From: G963676335 sp963676335 | GTDB taxonomy: Bacteria > Pseudomonadota > Alphaproteobacteria > Rickettsiales > Rickettsiaceae | Length of the DNA stretch: 64,000 bases | Direction of reading: 5' to 3' | Assembly (NCBI GenBank): GCA_963676335.1 | Contig: OY781057.1 | Location: 248,001-312,000, forward strand | Part shown: positions 1 through 7,954 of the stretch, piece by piece | Layout: every line of letters starts with the position of its first letter | Numbering within the stretch: position 1 is the stretch's first letter | The notes under the pieces: model-generated | What the model saw: the letters and a program-made list of their open reading frames with translations, nothing else | Database searches by the model: none | Told to the model about the DNA's origin: nothing | Position numbers and translations under genes: made by a program

Positions 1-18
1 TTTGGATATAACTCTATC

Positions 19-633
19 TTGTTTTTTTTTATAAATAAGTTGGTTCAATATCCTTTTTTTGAGTATCTTTTTTCTTTGTGTTCGATAGGATTTTCCGTTT
101 TTTCGTTTCCTATATATGTAGGAATAGGAGCTATTTTCTTTTTTTGGAGGAAGTATAAAAATTTGTTATTCTTTCCTTGCTTTTTTCAATTGTTTTCTTT
201 TCTTTTTTTTTCTTTATTTCTTTATATCCTCTTCTTGGGAATATTTTTTCTTTTGAAGTTTTTGTTTTTATTTCCTAGACCTTATTGTTTTTTTCCTTTG
301 AAAGAAGAATTCTTTTTTTCTAATTTACAAATTTATGATACTTGTTTTTTTTCTTTTCCTAGCGGTCATATTGGAAATGTAACTTTATTAGTGTTGCTGT
401 TTTGGAGAAACAGTTCTTTCTTCTTTCGTGTTTTTATGATATCCCTTATTTTGTTGGTGGGTATTTCGAGAATAGCAATAGCAATGCATTTTCCTGCGGA
501 TGTTTTTTATGGATTCATTTTGGCTTGTTTTGTGTTTTTTATAGGGAAAAAATGTGTTTTATGGTGTTTAAGAAGATTTTTTTGGATAATTCTTAGTTTT
601 TATTTTATGTTGTGTGCGGTTGAGAAGATTTGA
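19..633 (+). CDS. PAP2-family membrane phosphatase
   Basis: Integral membrane phosphatase of the PAP2 (type 2 phosphatidic acid phosphatase) superfamily, acting on lipid phosphates or pyrophosphates. All three signature motifs are present: K80-x6-R87-P88, PSGH at 114-117, and S150-R151-x5-H157-x3-D161, so the active site looks complete. The rest is very hydrophobic, with about five or six membrane spans. The frame stays open to the window edge and the start at 19 is a TTG, so the true start may lie outside the window. The last 19 bases, including the stop, overlap the antisense tRNA-Leu. The substrate (lipid A, undecaprenyl pyrophosphate or phosphatidylglycerophosphate) cannot be told from sequence; pgpA is present elsewhere in the window. 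Confidence 0.85.
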   Translation: MFFFINKLVQYPFFEYLFSLCSIGFSVFSFPIYVGIGAIFFFWRKYKNLLFFPCFFQLFSFLFFSLFLYILFLGIFFLLKFLFLFPRPYCFFPLKEEFFFSNLQIYDTCFFSFPSGHIGNVTLLVLLFWRNSSFFFRVFMISLILLVGISRIAIAMHFPADVFYGFILACFVFFIGKKCVLWCLRRFFWIILSFYFMLCAVEKI

Positions 634-697
634 ACTTCCACTCTTATTAAGAACAGCACCCTCAATGCTGCGTGTCTACCAGTTTCACCACAACCGC
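615..697 (-). tRNA. tRNA-Leu (anticodon GAG)
   Basis: On the minus strand the acceptor arms are GCGGTTG (691-697) and CAACCGC (616-622). The D-loop contains a GG pair, the anticodon stem CAGCA/TGCTG encloses loop TTGAGGG with anticodon GAG, there is a long variable arm as expected for leucine, and the T-arm contains GTTCAAATC. The discriminator base is A. CCA is not encoded. The 3' end overlaps the antisense end of the PAP2 gene. Confidence 0.93.
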
Positions 698-779
698 TTT
701 TTAACTTCTTTTTATTTTTATACATATTTTTCTTCTATACATAATAATATTATATATTTAAATATTAAGGTAGTATGTA

Positions 780-985
780 GTAGACACATGTTTTTTGTGG
801 AAAAGTTTTTTATACATGTTTTTTCCACAATCATTTGGGAAAGTTTTCTTGAAGGAGATGAGCGCGAAATAAGTTGTCCACATTTTTGCGTTGAGAGTAT
901 TATTTGTGGATAGTGTTGTAGATGGGAAGGGGACTGATTTTTTATTAAAAGTTTTTTTGAGTTTTAGATGAATTATCCACAAACT
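780..985. other. Candidate replication origin: cluster of DnaA-box-like sites
   Basis: Five 9-mers close to the DnaA box lie within about 190 bp of non-coding DNA: TGTGGAAAA (796-804, reverse orientation), TTTTCCACA (821-829), TTGTCCACA (874-882), TGTGGATAG (905-913, reverse) and a perfect TTATCCACA (973-981). The flank at about 720-780 is almost pure A/T, as in an unwinding element. Known: clustered DnaA boxes in both orientations beside an AT-rich stretch mark bacterial origins. Inferred: this is oriC or a DnaA-regulated promoter. No dnaA, hemE or parAB gene is visible nearby to support it. Confidence 0.45.
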
Positions 986-1011
986 TATGCACCGAAAATT
1001 TTTATATCTTT

Positions 1012-1452
1012 ATGATAAAAAAAATAATACAAATAATTGGAAAATTGTTGATTTTAGGATGTTGGTGTGGAGGGATTGTATATATTGGCATAAATTTTAT
1101 TTATATTGAGAAATACTATAGGCTTACTTCCTTCAGTGAAATATGTATATTTTTAACTGGAAGCTTTGTTCTTATTTTTCTATTCTTTTTAGGAGTATGG
1201 TTTCTGTTTATTCCTCTAATTATTTTTGAAGATCCTTTTATTTTAGTGAAAGCTGAAATGAATTTAGAAGAGGTTAGGAATATTTTAAAAATTAACGGAT
1301 TTTCTTTTAAAAAAGAAACCGAAGATTGCTATATGTTTAGAAAATCGTTTTGGGGAAACAATTTAATTTTTCTTAAAAAGCATTCTCAAAACAACTGTCA
1401 ATTAATTATGCGAAACAGCACTAAAAGATTATTTACTTTTAATATTCGATAG
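1012..1452 (+). CDS. Hypothetical membrane protein with two membrane segments
   Basis: I do not recognise this 146-residue protein. Two strongly hydrophobic segments lie at about residues 8-30 and 43-70, followed by a charged soluble tail of about 75 residues rich in lysine and phenylalanine. It begins 31 bp after the last DnaA-box-like site and ends 77 bp before mutL, on the same strand. No clear Shine-Dalgarno sequence precedes the ATG. The length of the frame and its membrane pattern support a real gene, but its function is unknown. Confidence 0.6.
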   Translation: MIKKIIQIIGKLLILGCWCGGIVYIGINFIYIEKYYRLTSFSEICIFLTGSFVLIFLFFLGVWFLFIPLIIFEDPFILVKAEMNLEEVRNILKINGFSFKKETEDCYMFRKSFWGNNLIFLKKHSQNNCQLIMRNSTKRLFTFNIR

Positions 1453-1529
1453 TCAAAAATTTCATATATAATTTTTTTATTCTTAGTATTAAAATTCAAA
1501 AAAGGTAACTATTTAATAAATAGGGTTTT

Positions 1530-3278
1530 TTGAAAAAAATTAAGAAATTATCAAATAATATTATTAATTTAATTTCTGCTGGAGAAGTTGTTGAACGTCC
1601 TGCTTCTGTTGTGAAAGAATTAATTGAAAATAGTATTGATGCAGGAGCTAGTAAAATTGATGTATGGCTAGAGCAAGGGGGTAAGAATTTAATAGTGGTT
1701 GAAGATGATGGATATGGGATTAGTAAAGAAGATTTATTAGTAGCTGTAGAAGAATATACTACTTCAAAGCTTAACCAAGAAGATTTAATGGATATTACCA
1801 CACTAGGATTCAGAGGAGAAGCTTTAGCATCAATTGCAGCTATAAGTCGATTAAAAATAACTTCAAAAGAAAGAGGGGCTATTAATGCCTATATATTATC
1901 TGTTATAGGAGGAGAAAAGGGAAATGTTGAGATAACAAATTATGAGCAAGGAACAAAAATAGAAATACGAGATTTATTTTTTGCAACTCCAGCAAGATTA
2001 AAATTTTTAAAAAATGATAAATTAGAAAGTATTGCTTGTTTGGAAGTGATAAAAAAAATGGCTATTTCCTATTCACACATTGGGTTTCAATGTTATCAAG
2101 ATGGAAAATTAGCAATTAAGTATAACTATGGTGAAAATTTACAAGAAAGAATTCAAGAAATTTTAGGAGAACAGTTCATAAAGAATTCAGTTCCTCTAGA
2201 ATTTGATTCTGATGTTTTAAAAATAAAAGGCTTTGTAAGTTTGCCTACCTATCATAAGGCTACAACGGAAGATCAATTTTTTTTTGTTAATAATCGAGCT
2301 ATAAAAGATAAAACTCTTTTTGTTTCGGTTAAAATAGCGTATCAAGATTTTATTATGAGCGGAAGGCATCCTACAGTAGTGCTTTTACTAGTCTGTGATA
2401 AATATTTTATAGATGTAAATGTTCACCCAACAAAGAGGGAAATTAGATTTAGAGATGTTAATTTAGTACGTACTCTTGTTTCTAAAGCTATTAGTAATGC
2501 TATAAAAGGGGCTCAATATTTAGTAGTAGATAATAGTCCTAATTTAATTAAATCTTTTTATTCTTCTAATGATAAGTCACTTAACTTTAGGGATAAAGAG
2601 AATGGGGAGTTTTACTCTTTCTATAATAAAAGAAATGAAGACATTCCTAATAAGGTCTTTGTCCCAGTCGATACTCAAGAAACTTTTTATAATTCTGATC
2701 CTCCATTAGGGCATGCATATATGCAATTTTTTGATACCTATATAATTAGTAAAACGAAGAATAGTCTTATAATTGTAGATCAACATGCAGCTCATGAAAG
2801 GATAGTGTATGAAAAAATTAAAGAAGAATTTGATATTGGAAACTTGATAGAGCAAAAATTACTTATTCCCCAAACTGTTGATTTGATTGATCATAAAAGA
2901 CAAGTTTTAATGGATCAAAATAAAGAAGAATTAGCTAAGTTTGCTATCCATTTTAATGTTTTGGGAGAAAAATCTTTAATTGTAAAGAGTATTCCATTAT
3001 TCTTAACAGAAGTGAATATAATTGAATTAATCCAAGATATATCAAATGATTTAGTAGAATTGGATGCAAATATTTCTATGCCGAAGTTGATAGAAAAAAT
3101 TATAGAAACTTTTGCTTGTCATCATTCTATTAGGGCTGGAAAAAGGTTAAATATTGATGAAATGAATGAATTATTAAGACAAATAGAAGCTACTCCACAT
3201 TCAGGGCAATGTAATCATGGAAGGCCTACGTATATAGAGTTAAGAATTAAAGATTTGGATAAATTATTTGGTAGATAG
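1530..3278 (+). CDS. mutL: DNA mismatch repair protein MutL
   Basis: MutL couples mismatch recognition by MutS to strand incision. The N-terminal GHKL ATPase shows ENSIDAGA (33-40), DDGYGI (59-64) and GFRGEAL (93-99). The C-terminal dimerisation domain carries the endonuclease signature DQHAAHERIVYE near residue 416, plus ACHHSIRAG and CNHGRPT near the end, so this MutL should be a nicking type, as expected where no MutH exists. At 582 residues it is slightly shorter than many MutLs because of a short linker. The start is TTG at 1530; the sequence KLSNNIINLISAGEVV matches the family N-terminus, so no longer start is needed. The next gene begins 6 bp downstream. Confidence 0.96.
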   Translation: MKKIKKLSNNIINLISAGEVVERPASVVKELIENSIDAGASKIDVWLEQGGKNLIVVEDDGYGISKEDLLVAVEEYTTSKLNQEDLMDITTLGFRGEALASIAAISRLKITSKERGAINAYILSVIGGEKGNVEITNYEQGTKIEIRDLFFATPARLKFLKNDKLESIACLEVIKKMAISYSHIGFQCYQDGKLAIKYNYGENLQERIQEILGEQFIKNSVPLEFDSDVLKIKGFVSLPTYHKATTEDQFFFVNNRAIKDKTLFVSVKIAYQDFIMSGRHPTVVLLLVCDKYFIDVNVHPTKREIRFRDVNLVRTLVSKAISNAIKGAQYLVVDNSPNLIKSFYSSNDKSLNFRDKENGEFYSFYNKRNEDIPNKVFVPVDTQETFYNSDPPLGHAYMQFFDTYIISKTKNSLIIVDQHAAHERIVYEKIKEEFDIGNLIEQKLLIPQTVDLIDHKRQVLMDQNKEELAKFAIHFNVLGEKSLIVKSIPLFLTEVNIIELIQDISNDLVELDANISMPKLIEKIIETFACHHSIRAGKRLNIDEMNELLRQIEATPHSGQCNHGRPTYIELRIKDLDKLFGR

Positions 3279-3284
3279 GAAAAA

Positions 3285-3815
3285 ATGAATTTATCCAAGA
3301 AAGAGTTACGTAATAAATTTTTAAAGTTAAAAAATGAAAATAGTGCATTTAAGACTGCTGAGATAGTTACCAATATATTGAGAGTTATAAATTCTTTAAA
3401 GAAGTCTCCTGATATAATAGGAATATATAATTCTATCCAACAAGAGCCAAATATATTAGATATAATCCCTTTTTTCAAAAACAAACTTTTTGCATTGCCT
3501 AAAATTAATAACGAAAATTTGTTGGAATTTTTAATTTATACTAAAAATAGTATTTTAATAAAAAATAAATTTAATATTCTAGAGCCTATAGAAGGAAATA
3601 TAGTAATTCCTGATATTTTTATAATTCCAGGGGTTGCCTTTAGTAAAAGTGGATATCGGCTAGGATATGGAGGAGGGTATTATGATCGATATTTTAGTGA
3701 GAGGAAAGAAAATATTATTGGAATATGTTGGCATGAGCAATTAATAGACTGGATACCTTATGAATCTCATGATATAAAGGTTAAATATATTATTACTGAT
3801 AAAGGGATATATTAA
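3285..3815 (+). CDS. 5-formyltetrahydrofolate cyclo-ligase
   Basis: ATP-dependent enzyme (also called 5,10-methenyltetrahydrofolate synthetase) converting 5-formyl-THF to 5,10-methenyl-THF, returning a storage folate to one-carbon metabolism. The diagnostic C-terminal motif RLGYGGGYYDRYF lies at about residues 125-137, preceded by the typical segment with PGVAFSKSGYRLG. The N-terminus (LSKKELRNKFLKL) matches the usual basic helix. At 176 residues it has normal family length. It starts 6 bp after mutL and is probably co-transcribed with it. Confidence 0.93.
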   Translation: MNLSKKELRNKFLKLKNENSAFKTAEIVTNILRVINSLKKSPDIIGIYNSIQQEPNILDIIPFFKNKLFALPKINNENLLEFLIYTKNSILIKNKFNILEPIEGNIVIPDIFIIPGVAFSKSGYRLGYGGGYYDRYFSERKENIIGICWHEQLIDWIPYESHDIKVKYIITDKGIY

Positions 3816-3884
3816 AGATAAAATTTTTAAAATACGTATAGATACGTTAAACTATTTTTCTATACTAATTAAAGAGTAGGTTTT

Positions 3885-4565
3885 ATGATAAAAATTGGTA
3901 TTCATGGATCCACGGGAAGAATGGGAGTGGCTGTAAATCAAGTGATTAATAGTTTTTGCGATTGTAAATTAGTATATCAATATGCTCCTAGTTTAAAAGA
4001 TTCCTTCCTAGAGTCTTTGTGTAAGCAATCTGACGTTGTAGTAGATTTTTCTTCTAGTGAAGGTATAGACGAATTGTTGAATCAATCTTTGACATATAAG
4101 ACTAAATTGGTTATTGGCACTACTAATTTTTCAGACATCCAAAAAGAAAAAATTATTGTTGCGAGTAAAGAAATACCGATAGTATGGTCAAGTAATATGA
4201 GTATAGGAATTACTTTATTGTCGTTTTTATTAAAAAATAGTGTTACTATATTAGATAATTTCGATGTTAATATAATTGATATTCACCATCGAAATAAGAA
4301 AGATGCTCCTTCTGGTACAGCTATAATGTTAGCTCAAGTAATTAATGAGGAAATAAAGAGTAAAGTAAATTTTTCTTCATTGAGGTGTGGGGATAGTAGT
4401 GGAGAGCATCAAATATTATTTTCAGGAGAAGGAGAACAGTTGATTTTTACTCATAAAACGACTAGTCAAAACCCTTACGCATATGGAGCTATATTGGCAG
4501 CTATATGGGTAGCAAATAAAGAAGTTGGACTATATAATATGATAGATGTTTTTAATCTAAAATAA
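3885..4565 (+). CDS. dapB: 4-hydroxy-tetrahydrodipicolinate reductase
   Basis: DapB reduces the dihydrodipicolinate precursor with NAD(P)H in the diaminopimelate/lysine pathway, which supplies peptidoglycan cross-links. The nucleotide-binding motif GIHGSTGRMG is at residues 4-13 and the family signature HHRNKKDAPSGTA lies near residues 131-143, with the substrate-binding lysine and SGT. At 226 residues it is at the short end of the family. dapE at 44952-46082 is a later step of the same pathway. fliQ follows after 10 bp, so these genes are probably one transcript. Confidence 0.95.
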   Translation: MIKIGIHGSTGRMGVAVNQVINSFCDCKLVYQYAPSLKDSFLESLCKQSDVVVDFSSSEGIDELLNQSLTYKTKLVIGTTNFSDIQKEKIIVASKEIPIVWSSNMSIGITLLSFLLKNSVTILDNFDVNIIDIHHRNKKDAPSGTAIMLAQVINEEIKSKVNFSSLRCGDSSGEHQILFSGEGEQLIFTHKTTSQNPYAYGAILAAIWVANKEVGLYNMIDVFNLK

Positions 4566-4575
4566 GAGGAAGTTT

Positions 4576-4851
4576 ATGATAGATGCAGGAACTATAAGTG
4601 AAATTAGTAGAGAATCTGTATATGTAGTAATCGCTATATCTACACCAATATTGCTTTTATCATTAGTTGTGGGGTTAGGAATATCTTTACTACAGGCATT
4701 AACTCAGATTCAAGAAGCTACATTGAGCTTTGTTCCTAAAATTATAGCTGTATATTTAGGGATGGTCCTATTTGCGCCTTTTATGGTAACTAAGCTTAAA
4801 ATTTTTATGGATCATATAATTCAACAAATTATTAATACTGGAGTTATGTAA
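4576..4851 (+). CDS. fliQ: Flagellar export apparatus protein FliQ
   Basis: FliQ is a small inner-membrane component of the flagellar type III export gate, which assembles with FliP and FliR. The 91-residue length, two hydrophobic hairpin helices (about 15-40 and 48-75) and the conserved core LLQALTQIQEATLSFVPKI are typical. An AGAGGA sequence precedes the ATG. It sits alone between dapB and waaA rather than in a flagellar operon; fliP is about 50 kb away in this window. The separate FliQ/SctS of injectisomes is an alternative, but all other export genes here are flagellar. Confidence 0.93.
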   Translation: MIDAGTISEISRESVYVVIAISTPILLLSLVVGLGISLLQALTQIQEATLSFVPKIIAVYLGMVLFAPFMVTKLKIFMDHIIQQIINTGVM

Positions 4852-4854
4852 CTG

Positions 4855-6120
4855 ATGTTATTTATATATAATGTAATAGTTACTATTTTCCTTCCTTTTA
4901 TTTTGATATATAGGCTTTTTATAGGCAAAGAAGATTATCGATATCTTTGTGAACGTTTAGGATATAGCACTAGATCTAGACCTAATAAAAGAATAATTTG
5001 GATTCATGCTGCTAGTGTAGGAGAAAGCTTGGTTGCATTGACTCTAGTTGACAATCTTAAGAAAAATTATTCTGATGCTATATTTTTATTAACTAGTGGA
5101 ACCATTACTTCTCATAAATTAATAATTGAACGAGCTGTTCCTGAGGTTATTCATCAGTACATTCCTGTTGATCATTTTATTTCTATTTCAATATTTCTTA
5201 AAAAATGGCATCCAGATTTAGCATTAATTATTGAAGGAGAATTATGGCCAAATTTATTATTATTAACTCAAAAGTATTGTAATATCTTATTATTAAATGC
5301 GAGAATTTCTGAAAAATCTTATCAGAAATGGAAAAAGTGTAAATTTATTATTAGACACTTATTAAAATCTATAGATGTTATAATTACACAAAGTAAATCT
5401 GATTTTTATAAATATAAGGAACTAGGAGGAAAAAATGTTATTAATTTAGGAAATATGAAATATGCGGCAAAGCCTTATGTTGATGATTCAAAGATTCAAA
5501 TTTTGAAAAAAAAATTACAGGGGCGTTTGATTATTAGCGCGATAAGCACTCATTTCGGAGACGAAGAAATGATAATTAAAATTTTAACAGTAATAAAAAA
5601 AATAAATTCTAATATAGTATTATTATTGGTTCCAAGACATCCTAAAAGATGTAACTCTGTAATAAAAATATGTCAAAAATATGGATATAATGTCTCTCTG
5701 AGATCTAAAGACGAATATTTTGATAAAACAACTTCTGTATATTTAGTAGATACAATAGGAGAACTTAATGTAATAAATAGTATATCTAGAATTACTATTA
5801 TTGGAGGGTCGTTTAACCATCATGGACATAACCCTATAGAGGCAGCTTGGCATGATACTGTAATAGTATTTGGTCCAGATATGAATAATTTTTATGAAGT
5901 TGCAACAAATTTTGTGAAAGAGAAAGCTGCTATACAAGTAAATGATGAAGCAGAATTAACACAAGTAATAACTACACTTTCTAGTAATTCCATATCAGAA
6001 TTGCAACATTATTGGAAAAGTGCGCAAAACTTGGTATTAACATACCATGTAACTATATTACAGTCCTACCTACAAGTAGTAAATAAATATTTAGATTATG
6101 ATAAAGTTACTATATCCTAA
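4855..6120 (+). CDS. waaA: Kdo transferase (3-deoxy-D-manno-octulosonic acid transferase)
   Basis: WaaA/KdtA is a membrane-anchored GT-B glycosyltransferase that adds Kdo to the lipid A precursor. The sequence shows an N-terminal hydrophobic anchor (about 3-22), then WIHAASVGESLVALTL with the catalytic glutamate region, EGELWPNLL, and a C-terminal part with VPRHPKR and GGSFNHHGHNPIEAA. At 421 residues it is full length. It starts 3 bp after fliQ and overlaps lpxK by 23 bp, so waaA-lpxK-lpxL form a lipid A operon. This shows that the organism makes LPS. Confidence 0.96.
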   Translation: MLFIYNVIVTIFLPFILIYRLFIGKEDYRYLCERLGYSTRSRPNKRIIWIHAASVGESLVALTLVDNLKKNYSDAIFLLTSGTITSHKLIIERAVPEVIHQYIPVDHFISISIFLKKWHPDLALIIEGELWPNLLLLTQKYCNILLLNARISEKSYQKWKKCKFIIRHLLKSIDVIITQSKSDFYKYKELGGKNVINLGNMKYAAKPYVDDSKIQILKKKLQGRLIISAISTHFGDEEMIIKILTVIKKINSNIVLLLVPRHPKRCNSVIKICQKYGYNVSLRSKDEYFDKTTSVYLVDTIGELNVINSISRITIIGGSFNHHGHNPIEAAWHDTVIVFGPDMNNFYEVATNFVKEKAAIQVNDEAELTQVITTLSSNSISELQHYWKSAQNLVLTYHVTILQSYLQVVNKYLDYDKVTIS

Positions 6121-7066
6121 ATTTTGGCAATATAATTCATGGAAATCAAAAATTCTATTTCCATTAACATATTTGTATGGATTTTTTAGTAAATTTAATA
6201 AAATTTTTACAAGAACAATTAAGTTACCTAGTTTAGTTATTTGTGTAGGAAATGTTACTGTTGGAGGAACTGGAAAAACTCAATTTGTTATTTGGTTAGC
6301 AAACTTATTTAAAGCTCATAATATTACGTATGTAATTGCGTGTAAAAGTTATAATGCTAATCTACAATATTGTTGTTTTGTAGATAATGATAGTAATGTT
6401 AAGATAGTGGGAGACGAAGCAAAAGAATTATCACTATTTGGAGAAGTACTTGCGACAAGGAAATGGAAATATCTTATACCTATATTAAAACAGTTAAAAG
6501 CTCAAATTGTAATTTTAGACGATGGCTTACAAAGCGAAGTGTTTTATAAAAATTTTTCTATTTTAATGATAGATGGAAATCGAAAGTTTGGTAATAATAA
6601 GATCCTTCCAGCTGGACCATTAAGAAGTTCCGTTAAAGAAGCAGTAGCTAAGTCAGATATTGCAGTTGTTATAAATAACAAAAAAGATAATTTATTAGAA
6701 CTTTCTATACCAATGTTTTCGGCTACAATTATTCCTACATATAATTTAAATAGTAATGAAAATTATTATGCCTTTACTGGAATTGGAAACCCAGAACAGT
6801 TCTTTGAGCTTTTAAAAAAAAATAATTTTAAATTATCAGGAATAAAAGTATTTCCGGATCACTATTATTATAAAAATAAAGATATTTGTTGGCTTAGAAA
6901 TGAAGCGCAAAAATTGAAAGCATCTCTTATTACTACTCGTAAAGATTACATGAGATTACAAAATAAACTTAAAACAGAAATTTTTCATGTAGAATTAGAA
7001 ATTGATTTTCCTGACAAATTAGCAAATGCAATTTATGAAAAAGTTAAGTGTACGTTACATAGCTGA
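6098..7066 (+). CDS. lpxK: Tetraacyldisaccharide 4'-kinase
   Basis: LpxK phosphorylates the 4' position of the lipid A disaccharide at the inner membrane. The P-loop GNVTVGGTGKT is at residues 51-61, after a membrane-associated N-terminal helix. DDGLQ (DDGLQSEVF) and RKFGNNKILPAGPLR downstream are family landmarks. At 322 residues it has normal length. The start lies inside the end of waaA, and the C-terminus overlaps lpxL by about 30-40 bp, which suggests translational coupling. Confidence 0.95.
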   Translation: MIKLLYPKFWQYNSWKSKILFPLTYLYGFFSKFNKIFTRTIKLPSLVICVGNVTVGGTGKTQFVIWLANLFKAHNITYVIACKSYNANLQYCCFVDNDSNVKIVGDEAKELSLFGEVLATRKWKYLIPILKQLKAQIVILDDGLQSEVFYKNFSILMIDGNRKFGNNKILPAGPLRSSVKEAVAKSDIAVVINNKKDNLLELSIPMFSATIIPTYNLNSNENYYAFTGIGNPEQFFELLKKNNFKLSGIKVFPDHYYYKNKDICWLRNEAQKLKASLITTRKDYMRLQNKLKTEIFHVELEIDFPDKLANAIYEKVKCTLHS

Positions 7067-7907
7067 ATATTTGGTATTGATTACTATATTTAGGATAATC
7101 CGATTATTTAGGATGGAAAAGGCAGCCAATATGGCAGCAAGTATTGCAAAAAAAGTATGTCCTTTATTAAAACTTACTAAAGTCGCAGAGGATAATTTAA
7201 AAAAAGTTTATGGAGAAAAAATAGATTCAAATAGGATAATAAATAAATTATGGGATAATTTTGGTCGATTTATAGGAGAGTTTCCTCATATTCCTTATTT
7301 ATCCAATCAAGATATTGATAAATATGTTAATATTAGAGGATTTGAAAATATTCAATTATTAAAAGAGAAAAATATTCCATTTATTTTATTTTCAGGTCAT
7401 TTCGCTAATTGGGAACTCACATTACATATTCTAACTAAATTTTATCCTAATCTCGCTATCGTTTATAGACAAGCTAATAATCCATTAGTTAATAAACTAC
7501 TTTATGATATGAGAAATATTTCTAATGTTATTTTAATTGCTAAAGGATCTAATGGAATACGAAATCTTGCAACTGCAATAAAAAAACGGTATACGATTGC
7601 TATGTTGGTAGATCAGAAAATGAATGAAGGTATTAAAGTTCCTTTATGTAATATTCCTGCAATGACTGCGCCAGTAATTGCAAAATTAGCTTTAAAGTAT
7701 CACTATCCTTTAGTTCCTCTGCAAATTGTTAGAAAACAAGGTAGTTATTTTGATATTATTTTGGAGGAACCAAGAACTTTTAGTGAAGATATTTCTTTGT
7801 CTGAGCAGGAAAATATTTATAATGTTATGCAGTATGTAAATAATTTTTTAACTAAATGGATTTATGAAAATCCTGAACAATGGCTTTGGTTTCATAGGAG
7901 ATGGTGA
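7026..7907 (+). CDS. lpxL: Lipid A acyltransferase (LpxL/HtrB family)
   Basis: Transfers a secondary acyl chain onto Kdo-lipid A. The catalytic H-x4-E motif appears as GHFANWE near residues 122-128, and VDQKMNEG near residue 200 is the second conserved block. A membrane-associated segment lies near the N-terminus. At 293 residues it has family length. Two in-frame ATGs exist (7026 and 7035) and I cannot choose between them; both overlap lpxK. LpxL and LpxM homologues cannot be separated by eye. A perfect 8-bp hairpin follows the stop. Confidence 0.9.
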   Translation: MQFMKKLSVRYIAEYLVLITIFRIIRLFRMEKAANMAASIAKKVCPLLKLTKVAEDNLKKVYGEKIDSNRIINKLWDNFGRFIGEFPHIPYLSNQDIDKYVNIRGFENIQLLKEKNIPFILFSGHFANWELTLHILTKFYPNLAIVYRQANNPLVNKLLYDMRNISNVILIAKGSNGIRNLATAIKKRYTIAMLVDQKMNEGIKVPLCNIPAMTAPVIAKLALKYHYPLVPLQIVRKQGSYFDIILEEPRTFSEDISLSEQENIYNVMQYVNNFLTKWIYENPEQWLWFHRRW

Positions 7908-7922
7908 AAATTTGGGAGGAGA

Positions 7923-7944
7923 AGCACTGTTTCTATACAGTGCT
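7923..7944. terminator. Bidirectional terminator between lpxL and dnaK
   Basis: A perfect stem AGCACTGT / ACAGTGCT with a 6-base loop sits between the convergent lpxL and dnaK stops, followed by a T-rich run (AATTTTTCC) on the plus side. It could serve both genes, although the run on the minus side is weaker. Confidence 0.7.
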
Positions 7945-7954
7945 AATTTTTCCT

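Noticed and set aside
614..982. Frames of 74-99 codons on both strands around 614-982
   Set aside because: They cover the tRNA-Leu and the DnaA-box region; composition is not protein-like and there is no ribosome-binding site.
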